A stretch of DNA of 64,000 nucleotides from the NCBI GenBank assembly GCA_029433365.1, contig JAQTHZ010000002.1, forward strand, positions 682,001-746,000, given 5' to 3'. The notes beneath the pieces are model-generated. The model was not told the origin of the DNA, made no database searches, and was given only the letters and a program-made list of their open reading frames with translations. Source of the stretch: Orbaceae bacterium ESL0721 (GTDB lineage Bacteria; Pseudomonadota; Gammaproteobacteria; Enterobacterales; Orbaceae). Below are positions 40,459 to 49,966 of this stretch, in pieces (within the stretch, counting starts at the first letter, position 1; every line of letters begins with the position of its first letter). The translations under genes and the position numbers were made by a program.

Positions 40459-40574
40459 TTTAAAAAGTCTTTGTATTATTATAGCATTCATTTATTTTTA
40501 TATTTTATCTTCATGATTGATAGGGCATAATATTTCTATTTTTTAACAAATTGTTTTAGGTATTAGGTAACACA

Positions 40575-42476
40575 GTGATCAATGATTTTGCCGAAAATGG
40601 GCTTCTTGCTACAGCTATTGACGGTTTTGTTGCGCGTGAGCCGCAGCGTAATATGGCAAGTAAGATAACTGATTTTATACAGAAACAGAAATCATTGGTT
40701 ATTGAAGCTGGAACAGGAACAGGTAAGACATTTGCTTATTTAGTTCCAGCCCTCCGTAGTGGAAAAAAGGTCATTATTTCAACTGGTTCTAAAAATTTGC
40801 AAGATCAGCTCTATAATAAAGATCTCCCCATTATCAAAAAAGCACTGAATTACACAGGTAAAATCGCGCTTCTTAAAGGGCGTTCAAACTATCTCTGTCT
40901 TGATAAACTCTCACAACATTATGCAGCTGCAGGTGATTTAGATAAATCAATGCGTGTTGATTTATCACGTGTAAAACAGTGGTCAATAAAAACCAAAGAT
41001 GGTGATATTAGTAAATGTACGACAGTTACCGAAGATAATCTCATTTGGCCAATCTTAACTAGCACGAATGATAACTGCCTTGGGAGTGAATGTAGCCATT
41101 ATGAGTCCTGTTATGTTGTAAAAGCCCGTCGTAAAGCACTTAATGCAGATATTGTTGTAGTAAATCATCACCTTTTTTTAGCGGATGTTGTTGTCAAAGA
41201 TACCGGTTTTGGGGAGCTAATTCCGCAAGCTGATGTGATGATTTTTGATGAAGCGCATCAATTGCCTGATCTTGCCTGTCACTATTTTGGTGAACAGCTA
41301 AGCAGTCGACAACTATTTGATCTAGCGAAAGAGATTACGCTCTGTTATCGCACAGAAGTTAAAGATATGTCACAACTACAGCAGTGTGCTGATAAGCTTC
41401 AAAAGGCGGTACAAGATCTACGTATTCATATTCATGATCAAAATAGCAAAGGTAATCTTCGTTCTCTGCTTAATCAGCCGAAAATTGTTGAAGAGTTATC
41501 TTATCTTTTTGATGCACTAAGTTTTTGCCAAGAGGTACTCAAATTGGCGGAAGGGCGATCTTCAGCTTTAGATAACTGCCTTGAACGGGCTGTGCAGTAT
41601 GATCGTCTACTAAAACGGCTAACTGAAACTCAAGTGACCGGTTTTAGTTACTGGTATGAATCGAGTTATCACAATTTTACGTTAGCGCTAACACCACTCT
41701 CTGTGGTAGATAAATTTACCCAACTTATGGCTGAACGTCAGGGAAGTTGGATTTTCACCTCAGCAACTTTATCGGTTGATAATCAATTAGACTATTTTAC
41801 AGGGAGATTAGGGTTATTAGATGCGGAATCATTAATTTTAGAGAGTCCATTTGATTATCAGCATCAAACCATTTTATGTGTTCCCCGCTATATTCCCTCG
41901 CCAAATGAGAAGGGAAATGCTGAAAAATTGAGTGATATTTTATTACCAGTAATTGAAGCAAATAAGGGGCGCTGCTTCTTCCTTTGTACATCTCACGCCA
42001 TGATGAATGCACTTGCAACACTTTTTCGAGAAAAGACACAGCTACCGGTATTAATGCAGGGCGAGACTAGTAAAGTAAAATTGTTAGAGCAGTTTGTCAC
42101 AGCAGGTAATGCGCTATTAATTGCTACAAGTAGTTTTTGGGAGGGGATAGATGTAAGAGGCGATACACTATCCTGCGTTATTATTGATAAGTTACCCTTC
42201 ACTTCACCTGATGATCCATTAATAAAAGCGCGCATGGAGGATTGCCAACTGCAAGGGGGAGATCCCTTTAATGAGGTTCAACTTCCAGAGGCAGTGATAA
42301 CCCTAAAGCAAGGCGTTGGGCGACTTATTCGGCACCATAAAGATCGTGGGGCGATTATTATTTGTGATAATAGATTAGTTATGCGACCTTATGGCGCAAC
42401 TTTTATTAACAGTCTACCTCCATCGCCAAGGACACGAAGTGTTAAAAAAGTGATAGACTTTTTATTACCATCATAA
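40575..42476 (+). CDS. yoaA: ATP-dependent helicase YoaA (DinG family)
   Basis: 633 aa from GTG 40575 (E. coli YoaA 636 aa). XPD/DinG-type superfamily-2 helicase with Walker A EAGTGTGKT, the Walker B box DEAHQLPD, iron-sulfur cysteines (NDNCLGSECSHYESC, with a further Cys upstream) and C-terminal TSSFWEGIDVRGD and QGVGRLIR. The E. coli protein works with HolC in repair of stalled forks. Followed by tsaB, as in E. coli (yoaA beside tsaB). Confidence 0.94.
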   Translation: MINDFAENGLLATAIDGFVAREPQRNMASKITDFIQKQKSLVIEAGTGTGKTFAYLVPALRSGKKVIISTGSKNLQDQLYNKDLPIIKKALNYTGKIALLKGRSNYLCLDKLSQHYAAAGDLDKSMRVDLSRVKQWSIKTKDGDISKCTTVTEDNLIWPILTSTNDNCLGSECSHYESCYVVKARRKALNADIVVVNHHLFLADVVVKDTGFGELIPQADVMIFDEAHQLPDLACHYFGEQLSSRQLFDLAKEITLCYRTEVKDMSQLQQCADKLQKAVQDLRIHIHDQNSKGNLRSLLNQPKIVEELSYLFDALSFCQEVLKLAEGRSSALDNCLERAVQYDRLLKRLTETQVTGFSYWYESSYHNFTLALTPLSVVDKFTQLMAERQGSWIFTSATLSVDNQLDYFTGRLGLLDAESLILESPFDYQHQTILCVPRYIPSPNEKGNAEKLSDILLPVIEANKGRCFFLCTSHAMMNALATLFREKTQLPVLMQGETSKVKLLEQFVTAGNALLIATSSFWEGIDVRGDTLSCVIIDKLPFTSPDDPLIKARMEDCQLQGGDPFNEVQLPEAVITLKQGVGRLIRHHKDRGAIIICDNRLVMRPYGATFINSLPPSPRTRSVKKVIDFLLPS

Positions 42477-42510
42477 CCATTGCCATCATAACTTATTTTT
42501 GGACTACAAC

Positions 42511-43191
42511 ATGCATACTCTTTTAGCAATTGATACATCAACCGAAGCTTGCTCAGTTGCGCTTTTATATCGTGACGAAATCACAGCGAATTTTACACTT
42601 TCAAATCGCGATCATACCAAACAGATCCTACCTATGATTGATGAATTACTTAACCAATCTGGTTGTAATTTATCACAGATTGATGCCATAGCTTATGGTC
42701 AAGGACCAGGTAGTTTTACAGGCGTAAGGATCGGTATTGGTGTTGCGCAAGGTCTTGCTTTAGGGATTGATCGACCAATGATTGGTGTTTCAACATTAAT
42801 GACATTAGCACAAGGTGCATTTCGTAATAAAAATGCGACTGATGTCATCTCTGCAATTGATGCCAGAATGGGGGAGATCTATTTAGGTTATTACCATCGG
42901 CAAAGTAATGATGAGTGGCAGCCACTGATTTCAGAAATAGTAATTAATCCTGCGGATATTGCAGAGAAAGTGCCAAATATATCTCAAGCTTTTTCAGCTG
43001 GTACAGGTTGGCAAACCTACCCAACCATGTTGCCAAATATTGAAGATAGTGGAATTTTACTCCCACAAGCAGAAGATCTGATTGTGATAGCTAAGCAGAA
43101 ATGGCTGAAGGGCGAGATAGCCGATGTAGCGAATATCGAACCTACCTATTTGCGTAATGAAGTGACTTGGAAAAAGCTACCGGGGCGATAA
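42511..43191 (+). CDS. tsaB: tRNA threonylcarbamoyladenosine factor TsaB
   Basis: 226 aa from ATG 42511 (MHTLLAIDTSTEACSVAL). Non-catalytic partner of TsaD in making t6A37 in tRNA. The ASKHA-fold N-terminus and GPGSFTGVRIGIG loop are diagnostic, and the length matches E. coli TsaB (231 aa). 34 bases after yoaA, probably co-transcribed. Confidence 0.95.
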   Translation: MHTLLAIDTSTEACSVALLYRDEITANFTLSNRDHTKQILPMIDELLNQSGCNLSQIDAIAYGQGPGSFTGVRIGIGVAQGLALGIDRPMIGVSTLMTLAQGAFRNKNATDVISAIDARMGEIYLGYYHRQSNDEWQPLISEIVINPADIAEKVPNISQAFSAGTGWQTYPTMLPNIEDSGILLPQAEDLIVIAKQKWLKGEIADVANIEPTYLRNEVTWKKLPGR

Positions 43192-43253
43192 AAAAACTAT
43201 TGATGAAAGTTAATGATAAAAGTTAATGATAAAAGTTTTTTATAAAAAAGAGT

Positions 43254-43282
43254 AAAAAAGACTGCATAAAGCAGTCTTTTTT
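43254..43282. terminator. Bidirectional terminator between tsaB and grxA
   Basis: AAAAAAGACTGC (43254-43265) pairs perfectly with GCAGTCTTTTTT (43271-43282), giving T tracts on both strands for the convergent genes. Two and a half copies of a 13-base unit (GTTAATGATAAAA) precede it at 43201-43236. Confidence 0.88.
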
Positions 43283-43290
43283 GTAAATGG

Positions 43291-43563
43291 TTAAGCTTCG
43301 TCTTTAAATAGCCCTAAATGCTCTTTAGCATAAGCTTCAAAATCAGTACAACCACCGATTGGTTTCTCATCAATAAAGATTTGCGGTACAGTCTCAACCG
43401 GTTTGCCAACGCTTTTAGAGAGATCCTCTTTTGTAATCCCTTCAGCATGGATATCAACATAACGGTAAGAGAAATCTTCACGTTCTTGAGCCAATTTTTC
43501 TGCTAACTCTTTGGCACGCACACAATATGGGCAACCAGGACGCCCAAAAATAACTACATACAT
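43291..43563 (-). CDS. grxA: Glutaredoxin 1
   Basis: 90 aa. Begins MYVVIFGRPGCPYCVRAKELAEKL; the redox site is CPYC and the glutathione-binding part is TVPQIFID with GGCTDF. The size and sequence match E. coli GrxA (85 aa) better than GrxC. Reduces disulphides, including ribonucleotide reductase, with glutathione. AGGTG lies just upstream of the ATG. Confidence 0.94.
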   Translation of the reverse strand: MYVVIFGRPGCPYCVRAKELAEKLAQEREDFSYRYVDIHAEGITKEDLSKSVGKPVETVPQIFIDEKPIGGCTDFEAYAKEHLGLFKDEA

Positions 43564-43890
43564 ATTTCACCTCTGTTTATTAGTTAAGTTATATTCTAAC
43601 TTTTAAAATGACTATTCTGCAAGGTAGTTGATTATTTCACTTAATTATTAATCAGGAAAAGTGATAGTCTAAACACCTTCAGATTTAATATTACAATTAG
43701 GATTACTATACGGGAAAATAATAATAAAAAAAGAGATTAATTATTACTTTTTCGATAGTTATAATCTATTAAATCTATGTGATTTAAGTTTACATTATCT
43801 GAACTATGTAAAAAAATGTTATTTTTCATCTATAAAATAGAGTACAACCCTAAAACATTCGATATAAAGAGGGATTAAATACTCAAAATT
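43564..43890. other. Intergenic region between grxA and pagP
   Basis: AT-rich, with no reading frame of coding character. The one recognisable element is copy 8 of the 12-mer at 43846-43857, 34 bases beyond the pagP stop. No convincing promoter for grxA was picked out. Confidence 0.5.
43846..43857 (+). repeat. Copy 8 of the AACCCTAAAACA motif (downstream of pagP)
   Basis: A perfect 12-mer between the pagP and grxA genes, followed by TTCGATATAAAG. Unlike copies 5, 7 and 10 it is not upstream of a rightward gene. Confidence 0.9.
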
Positions 43891-44472
43891 TTAAAGGCGC
43901 CAACGTAACCAAGTGAATAGAACATTACCGTTATTTTTATGAAAACCTGGTACATAAGTATTTTGAATTGAAAAACGATCATACTCGAAAGAGAGTAAAG
44001 GAAGTGGTGCAGGGAAAGGGATCCAATCATAGTCATGACGTGCAGTAATACTTAATGTATAACCGATGCCAATTCGCCACTTGCCTGCATCATCTAAACG
44101 CCAATAGGTTTGATAACCATAACCACCAATCGGTTCTATCTCATTATGGGAATCTTGGAACTCCATAATATAGAGCGAATGCCAATCACCATCTTCATCA
44201 AAACGGGTCACACCATAACCAATTCCCCACGGGCGCTCATTATATCCATCCACTTTACTCCGGCTATAGGCAGCCCGATTATGCCAAGTATTTGCAGGGA
44301 TATAGAGTTCATGTGTGGGTGAATTCCAAGTGTCAGAAAGGGTATTTTTTATATTTTGTAAAAATCCTTTGCTTTTTGCCTCTGCATCATGTGCAAAAAT
44401 AGATATACCAATTAGAAAGAGGAGAAAGAGAAGGGGATAAAATAGTCTATTTTTCAATAATAAAGTATGCAT
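43891..44472 (-). CDS. pagP: Lipid A palmitoyltransferase PagP
   Basis: 193 aa from ATG 44472 (AGGTGG upstream); the frame also contains GTG 44481. A signal peptide (hydrophobic LLFLLFLIGISIF, cut near AEA) is followed by the 8-stranded outer-membrane barrel. The family's catalytic His is in IPANTWHNR, and the Asp-Ser pair in EFQDSHN. NERPWGIGYG and the final FTWLRWRL also fit. Transfers palmitate from phospholipid to lipid A. In relatives it is induced by Mg2+ limitation through PhoPQ; no PhoP box is visible here. Confidence 0.93.
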   Translation of the reverse strand: MHTLLLKNRLFYPLLFLLFLIGISIFAHDAEAKSKGFLQNIKNTLSDTWNSPTHELYIPANTWHNRAAYSRSKVDGYNERPWGIGYGVTRFDEDGDWHSLYIMEFQDSHNEIEPIGGYGYQTYWRLDDAGKWRIGIGYTLSITARHDYDWIPFPAPLPLLSFEYDRFSIQNTYVPGFHKNNGNVLFTWLRWRL

Positions 44473-44902
44473 TATTGCCACCTATGTATGATATAGCATA
44501 CTGTTTATTCTATATAAATTTACTATTTTGTATAGTATATTTTAAACAACACAACAGCGTTAATAATATTAAAACAGTATAAAATTACCTCAAATAATAG
44601 CTGAGAAAGTAATCAACTCCTTTACTCTAAAATCGTAAAAGTAACATTTATAATCATTTTGCTATTTAATGTGTGAATGGACTTTACCGATAACTCTGAT
44701 AGAATGACTCACCTCTAAGAATAGAAACAACTACTAAACACCCTTCTTGTTTTAATATGTTTATTATTAAAGATGTAAACTAAAAAATGGAATATAGGAA
44801 ATGTTATAAACTCTCTTTTCCTTTTATCTACTTACAAAAAACTAATAACGTGAACTCACTTTTAAAAGATGATAACTATCGACATAAAAAAGGGTAAAAT
44901 TT
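44473..44902. other. Divergent intergenic region pagP / folD
   Basis: 430 AT-rich bases with no coding frame. It must hold the promoters of pagP (minus) and folD (plus). No canonical -35/-10 pair stands out and no operator could be named. Confidence 0.4.
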
Positions 44903-45757
44903 ATGGTTGCAAAAATTATTGATGGTAAAGCATTGGCCCAGAAACTGCGCGAAGATATTGCTCAAGATGTAAAACAGTTTTCAGCCAAAGGTTTTAGGGC
45001 ACCTGGTCTTGCTGTTATTCAAGTAGGGAGTGATCCCGCATCAAAGATCTATGTAAAAAATAAACAGAAGGCGTGTGATGATGTCGGTTTCACCTCATTT
45101 GCTTATGATTTCCCATCATCAACAACAGAAGAGTTACTTGCGTTAATTGATCAACTTAATAGTCAAACAGATGTAGATGGTATATTAGTTCAACTCCCCC
45201 TGCCTGATAATATTGATAAAACCAAAGTTTTAGAACGAATTCATCCAGAGAAAGATGTAGACGGTTTTCACCCCTATAATATAGGGCGCCTTTTACAGCG
45301 CGATCCTATCTTACGCCCGTGTACACCTTATGGTGTGGTAAAAATGGTCGAATCAACCGGTGTCAAATTATCAGGATTAAATGCAACTGTGGTTGGAGCA
45401 TCAAGTATTGTTGGTCGCCCAATGGCATTAGAACTGCTGTTATTGGGTTGTACAACAACTATTACCCATAGCCGAACTTTAGATCTTGAAAAACATGTTG
45501 CTAATGCCGATATTGTGGTTGCAGGGGTTGGAATACCTAACTATGTTAAAGGTGAATGGATAAAACCAGGTGCCATCGTTATTGATGTGGGTATTAACCG
45601 CCTTGCCGATGGTAAACTAGTTGGCGATGTTGAATTTGAATCTGCAAGCAAAAGGGCAGGTTGGATTACCCCTGTTCCAGGTGGTGTTGGGCCTATGACG
45701 GTTGCAACATTGATGAGTAATACTTTAACGGCTTATAAAAAATTTGGTTGTAAATAA
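44903..45757 (+). CDS. folD: Bifunctional methylenetetrahydrofolate dehydrogenase / cyclohydrolase FolD
   Basis: 284 aa (E. coli FolD 288 aa). Interconverts 5,10-methylene-, methenyl- and 10-formyl-THF with NADP. The catalytic Lys lies in [14 protein letters not shown]; the family signatures [11 protein letters not shown] and [13 protein letters not shown] are both present, as is the NADP site [10 protein letters not shown]. Confidence 0.96.
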   Translation: MVAKIIDGKALAQKLREDIAQDVKQFSAKGFRAPGLAVIQVGSDPASKIYVKNKQKACDDVGFTSFAYDFPSSTTEELLALIDQLNSQTDVDGILVQLPLPDNIDKTKVLERIHPEKDVDGFHPYNIGRLLQRDPILRPCTPYGVVKMVESTGVKLSGLNATVVGASSIVGRPMALELLLLGCTTTITHSRTLDLEKHVANADIVVAGVGIPNYVKGEWIKPGAIVIDVGINRLADGKLVGDVEFESASKRAGWITPVPGGVGPMTVATLMSNTLTAYKKFGCK

Positions 45758-45900
45758 AATTGCATTTACAGCTATTGCGTAACACTATATTATCCTTTAA
45801 ATATCAGTAAATAGAATTAACCTATTGAATAATAAGGGGATTAATCGCCATTACTGATGCATTTATAGAGATACAATAGCGAACAACAAAAGGAACATTT

Positions 45901-46392
45901 ATGATTATATTCCATACTAATTTTGGTGATATCAAAGTCAAAACCTTTGATGAACAAGCCCCAAAAACAGTAAAAAACTTTATTGATTACTGTAAAGAGG
46001 GATTTTATGACAACACCATTTTCCATCGTGTCATCAACAATTTTATGATTCAAGGTGGTGGTTTTGAAGTTGGCATGAAACAGAAAAAGACCAAAGCACC
46101 AATTCCTAATGAGGCAGCAAATGGTTTAAAAAATAAGCGTGGTACCTTAGCCATGGCTCGTACGTCAGATCCTCACTCAGCGACAGCACAATTTTTTATT
46201 AATGTCGTGGATAATGACTATTTAGATTACCGCTCATCAGATGCTAATGGCTTTGGTTATTGTGTTTTTGGCGAAGTGGTAGATGGATTAGATGTTATTG
46301 ATAAAATTAAAGCTGTAAAGACTGGGCGTAACGGTATGCACTCAGATGTCCCAGTTGAGGATGTCGTAATCAAAAGTGTAACAGTTGAATAG
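45901..46392 (+). CDS. ppiB: Cytoplasmic peptidyl-prolyl cis-trans isomerase B
   Basis: 163-aa cyclophilin (E. coli PpiB 164 aa) without a signal peptide. Conserved active-site stretches [32 protein letters not shown] and [18 protein letters not shown] precedes the ATG. Followed after 50 bases by lpxH, the same order as E. coli ppiB-lpxH. Confidence 0.95.
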   Translation: MIIFHTNFGDIKVKTFDEQAPKTVKNFIDYCKEGFYDNTIFHRVINNFMIQGGGFEVGMKQKKTKAPIPNEAANGLKNKRGTLAMARTSDPHSATAQFFINVVDNDYLDYRSSDANGFGYCVFGEVVDGLDVIDKIKAVKTGRNGMHSDVPVEDVVIKSVTVE

Positions 46393-46442
46393 AAAAATAT
46401 TAACTTTTATCAATAGTTATTTAATTAAAAAGGGAAAAATTA

Positions 46443-47189
46443 ATGCAACGCTATTTTATTGCTGATATCCATTTAACAGACAATGAACCAGCTATTACTA
46501 CGCAATTTTTCTCTTTTTTAGATCAGCTACCTGATGGCTGTGAACTCTATATTTTAGGAGATCTCTTCGATTATTGGATTGGTGATGATATTCCATCCCA
46601 ACTTCATTCACAGGTGGCTGATGCACTTTTTGCACTCTCAAAACGGCATATTAAAAGCTATTTTATACAGGGTAATCGTGATTTTTTACTTGGTGAAGAA
46701 TATTGCAAGTTATGCAATATGACATTACTACCTGATATGCAAATCTTACCGTTAACTGATAAGAAAATCCTCATAATGCATGGCGATCTGCTCTGTACCG
46801 ATGATAAACAGTACCAAAAATTTCGACGTAGATTGCGTGCTAAATGGCTACAAAAAATCTTCCTCTCTCTTCCGCTTTGTTTTAGGGTTAGGATAGCAAA
46901 AAAACTGCGTGAAAAAAGTATTTTACAAAATAGCAGTAAGAGAACTTACCTTATGGATGTCAATCAGCAAACTGTTCAAGATCTCTTGACTCAAAATCAT
47001 GCATCTATCTTAATTCATGGACATACGCATAAACCAACAACAGAAACAGTATTTATTGATGATAAACCCATTACACGGATAGTATTAAGTGCCTGGCATG
47101 ATGGGATATCATATATTAAACAAGATGATACGGATGGTAACGTTAAACTCTACTACTTTCCAATAAAAGATACTAAAAAAGTTTTTTAA
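46443..47189 (+). CDS. lpxH: UDP-2,3-diacylglucosamine diphosphatase LpxH
   Basis: 248 aa (E. coli 240). Calcineurin-like phosphoesterase that makes lipid X in lipid A synthesis. Metal-binding motifs in order: ADIHL, GDLFDYW, GNRDFLLG, MHGDLLCTDD and HGHTHKP. The 12-mer motif falls inside the gene (residues CFRV). Peripheral inner-membrane enzyme. Confidence 0.95.
   Translation: MQRYFIADIHLTDNEPAITTQFFSFLDQLPDGCELYILGDLFDYWIGDDIPSQLHSQVADALFALSKRHIKSYFIQGNRDFLLGEEYCKLCNMTLLPDMQILPLTDKKILIMHGDLLCTDDKQYQKFRRRLRAKWLQKIFLSLPLCFRVRIAKKLREKSILQNSSKRTYLMDVNQQTVQDLLTQNHASILIHGHTHKPTTETVFIDDKPITRIVLSAWHDGISYIKQDDTDGNVKLYYFPIKDTKKVF
46878..46889 (-). repeat. Copy 9 of the AACCCTAAAACA motif (inside lpxH)
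   Basis: A perfect 12-mer on the strand opposite to lpxH. Confidence 0.9.
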
Positions 47190-47283
47190 ATCACCCCTTT
47201 TTAATGAGTTTAAGTTAACTAATCCGAAATTAAACTAATAGAATCTAATAGAACTGAATTTATAAGTTCTAAAATTATAAGAT

Positions 47284-47967
47284 CTAAAGCCACTCTTGCA
47301 GATAACTATTTTGCAGGATCTCGTCTCTATCCCCATACGCATATAACTGCCCTTGCTCAAGAATGGCAACTCGATCGGCAATCTGTTTTACCTCATTAAT
47401 ATTATGAGTTACATAGATAACGGGAATTGAGAACTCCTTTGCCAAATTTTTAATATAGGCTAGCAGCTCTTTTTTGCGTGGCATATCAAGCGCAGATAGC
47501 GGCTCATCCATTAAAAGAAGCCTTGGATTGGTAAGCAAGGCTCTACCAATAGCAACTCGCTGTCTCTCCCCACCAGACAGTTTAGTTGGATATCGATTTA
47601 ATAGATGACCAATATTGAGGAGATCAATAATATCGGTCAAGCGGTTACGCTGTATAGAACCATGGCAGCCATAGAGCAGATTATTAACCACTTTATAGTG
47701 AGGGAAGAGCAGTGCATCTTGAAATACAGTCCCTATGTGACGCTGTTCAGGTGGAATAAAGATATTTTTTTCGCAATCAATTAACGTTGTGCCATTAATT
47801 AATATCTTACCTGAATCTGGTCTGATCAGCCCATTAATCAAATTTATCAACGTCGACTTCCCTGATCCTGATACACCTAAAATAGCGGTTATTCCTTGAC
47901 ATTCAATAGATTGATTAAATTTAAAATAGAATGATGAAAGTTTTTTTGTGATATCAATAGTGAGCAT
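47284..47967 (-). CDS. modC: Molybdate ABC transporter ATPase ModC, without TOBE domain
   Basis: 227 aa; E. coli ModC is 352 aa. The ATPase domain is whole: Walker A GVSGSGKST, signature KLSGGERQR, Walker B RLLLMDEPLSALD and the switch His in YVTHN. The protein ends at LQEWL, soon after the ATPase domain, so the C-terminal Mop/TOBE domain that binds molybdate and tunes the pump in E. coli is missing. The downstream 90 bases contain repeats, not a remnant of the domain. Seven bases follow modB. Confidence 0.9.
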   Translation of the reverse strand: MLTIDITKKLSSFYFKFNQSIECQGITAILGVSGSGKSTLINLINGLIRPDSGKILINGTTLIDCEKNIFIPPEQRHIGTVFQDALLFPHYKVVNNLLYGCHGSIQRNRLTDIIDLLNIGHLLNRYPTKLSGGERQRVAIGRALLTNPRLLLMDEPLSALDMPRKKELLAYIKNLAKEFSIPVIYVTHNINEVKQIADRVAILEQGQLYAYGDRDEILQNSYLQEWL

Positions 47968-47973
47968 AAAGAT

Positions 47974-48663
47974 CTATTCTGCTAAACGCTTTTTATGAAG
48001 ACGATTTAACATCTCTGATATAAACAGTGCAATAAGTGATAGTAAAATCGATAAAATGCAAAGACGCATTGCAGACGCTTCCCCATCAGGTATCTGTAAT
48101 GATGTATACATAGCTAGTGGTAAAGTACGCGTCTCGCCTTGAATATTTGAGACAAAGGTAATAGTTGCACCAAATTCTCCAAGACAGCGCGCAAAACCAA
48201 GAACAACGCCCATTAAAATACCGGTAAAAGATAACGGAATGGTTATGGTAATAAAAACTCGCCAGCGTGAGGCGCCAAGTGTCCTAGCTACATGCTCAAG
48301 CCGAGTATCAATCGATTCTATCGCAAGACGGATAGAGCGAACCATAAGAGGAAAAGCGACAACAGCTGAGGCAAGCGCAGCGCCCTGCCAATTAAAGCTG
48401 AAACTGATACCAACATAGTTGTATAGCCATGCGCCTAAAATACCTCGTTTCCCCATGGTGGATAAAAGAAGATAACCCAACACCACAGGCGGTAGCACCA
48501 GTGGTAGATGGACAATAACATCAAAAATCGATTTTCCCCAAAAATGGCAACGGGCTAAAACCCATGCGGCTAAAATACCAATAGGTAAACTAAATAGAAT
48601 CGCAGCACCGGCGATTTTTAAACTAAGAAGCAGTGTTTGCCACTCTAATTCAGTCAATAACAT
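47974..48663 (-). CDS. modB: Molybdate ABC transporter permease ModB
   Basis: A 229-aa inner-membrane permease with about five hydrophobic helices and the EAA-type loop ARTLGASRWRVF, which docks onto ModC. CLGEFGATITFVSNI is typical of ModB. The length equals E. coli ModB (229 aa). Middle gene of modABC. Confidence 0.95.
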   Translation of the reverse strand: MLLTELEWQTLLLSLKIAGAAILFSLPIGILAAWVLARCHFWGKSIFDVIVHLPLVLPPVVLGYLLLSTMGKRGILGAWLYNYVGISFSFNWQGAALASAVVAFPLMVRSIRLAIESIDTRLEHVARTLGASRWRVFITITIPLSFTGILMGVVLGFARCLGEFGATITFVSNIQGETRTLPLAMYTSLQIPDGEASAMRLCILSILLSLIALFISEMLNRLHKKRLAE

Positions 48664-48688
48664 AGATAATACTTTTGATAATTAAAAA

Positions 48689-49462
48689 CTAATTGGTAAT
48701 AAATCCATATTTGGCAAAGATCGCTAAAGCCTCATTCGAGTACAAATATTGGTAAAATGCTTCTGTTGCCGGCGTCTTGGTTACTAATGCGATAGGATAG
48801 ACAATTGGTTCAAATGTATCAGCTGGGAAAGTACCCACAATTTTCACCTTTTTACTCACCTTCGCATCAGTACTATAGACAATACCTAGCAGAGCTTCAT
48901 TACGTTCAACTAACATTAAGGCATCACGTACATTACTCGCTGGCGCAAATTGTGGTGATAACTGATCAAATACACCTAAATGTGTTAATGACTCTTTAGC
49001 ATATAACCCAGCTGGGACATGCGCAGGATCACCTAAGGCGATCTTCTCATCTGCTGGCAAAATTTTGCGCCAGTTGGTACTTTTATTAATTTCAACTTTA
49101 TTTAAAAGAGATTGCACAGGTGCAATTAAAACCAGTTCATTTTTCAGCAGATCTAACTTACCGGTGGCTAAATCTCTATCTGTCAAATAGTGCATCCACT
49201 TTTGATCAGCCGAGATAAAGATATTTGCTGGCGCACCTTGTTCAATCTGCTTAGCTAAAACTGACGATGATGCAAATGAATAGACTATATCAACATCATT
49301 ATGGTTAACACTATAAGCAGCTTTAATATCTTCCATTGCATTGGTTAACGAGGCAGCAGCAAATATTGTCACCTTTTCAATTGCTACTGCTGGGAGAGTA
49401 AAAGTAAAAAGTAGGGCAGTTAAAATGGTGTTGGCAAAAAGAGTTGAAAAAAGCTTTTTCAT
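48689..49462 (-). CDS. modA: Molybdate-binding periplasmic protein ModA
   Basis: 257 aa (E. coli 257). A signal peptide (MKKLFSTLFANTILTALLF, ending near PAVA) is followed by the binding protein with VTIFAAASLTNAMEDI and the oxyanion-contact stretches SFASSSVLAKQ and DPAHVPAGLYAKESL. Delivers molybdate or tungstate to ModBC. First gene of modABC; probable ModE sites lie upstream. Confidence 0.95.
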   Translation of the reverse strand: MKKLFSTLFANTILTALLFTFTLPAVAIEKVTIFAAASLTNAMEDIKAAYSVNHNDVDIVYSFASSSVLAKQIEQGAPANIFISADQKWMHYLTDRDLATGKLDLLKNELVLIAPVQSLLNKVEINKSTNWRKILPADEKIALGDPAHVPAGLYAKESLTHLGVFDQLSPQFAPASNVRDALMLVERNEALLGIVYSTDAKVSKKVKIVGTFPADTFEPIVYPIALVTKTPATEAFYQYLYSNEALAIFAKYGFITN

Positions 49463-49672
49463 AATTTATCTCACATTGATTGTTATTGGAGCCTACCTAT
49501 CTATTTATCTACCAAACTATTTATCTTACTATCTACTTAATTATCAACCTAATTATCTATCTAGTAAAAAATGGTAAAACTATAATAGTAGATCTGATCA
49601 TGACTAAAATTTTGACTATAAATAGATAAGTCATTAAATATAAACAGCTAGTAACTTCTTTATGAAAAAATT

Positions 49673-49736
49673 GTTATGTAAAACGATCGTTATATAAAAC
49701 AGTCGTTATATAAAACCGTCGTTATGTAAAAAATTA
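49673..49736 (+). repeat. Four tandem 16-bp repeats with ModE-like half-sites
   Basis: Units start at 49673, 49689, 49705 and 49721 and read GTTAT(A/G)TAAAAC followed by a variable base and (A/G)TC; the last is degenerate. Each contains CGTTATAT or CGTTATGT, the half-site of the E. coli modA operator, but arranged head to tail rather than as an inverted pair. Confidence 0.7.
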
Positions 49737-49922
49737 GATAGCGATAGTAGCAAAAAAAATGATCAAAGTATAGATAAGATCAATAGGGTATTATCGTTAA
49801 TTTAAGAGAGATGCAACAGAAACATAATAGGTAATCCAAAAAAGATAGAGTATTGCTGCTTTTTGCTGGGATTCAAAAAAACGACTACAATAGCTTACAT
49901 TATAGGATTATGTATCAATCTG

Positions 49923-49944
49923 TTATATTTCTCTCACTATATAA
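49923..49944. promoter_or_regulatory. Possible ModE operator near modE
   Basis: The inverted repeat TTATAT-N10-ATATAA resembles the E. coli ModE operator halves (spacing differs by two bases). It ends 22 bases before the modE start, a position suited to autoregulation. Confidence 0.4.
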
Positions 49945-49966
49945 AACGTTAGTAGGGTAGATAGTT

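Larger units (their letters stand above)
49463..49966. promoter_or_regulatory. Divergent modA / modE control region
   Basis: 504 AT-rich bases without genes. From left to right: a low-complexity stretch of CTAT(T)TATCTA variants just upstream of modA (49497-49565), the ModE-like 16-bp repeat array (49673-49736), and an inverted repeat TTATAT-N10-ATATAA (49923-49944) just before modE. These divide into elements that could act on modA and on modE separately. Confidence 0.55.

Noticed and set aside
49341-49577. 78-codon plus-strand frame running from inside modA into the spacer
   Set aside because: Its apparent repeated Tyr-Leu pattern is just the CTATTTATCTA low-complexity DNA read in frame.
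49673-49736. Possible CRISPR array
   Set aside because: Units are 16 bp head to tail without spacers, and no cas gene is present; a CRISPR repeat would be longer and separated by unique spacers.
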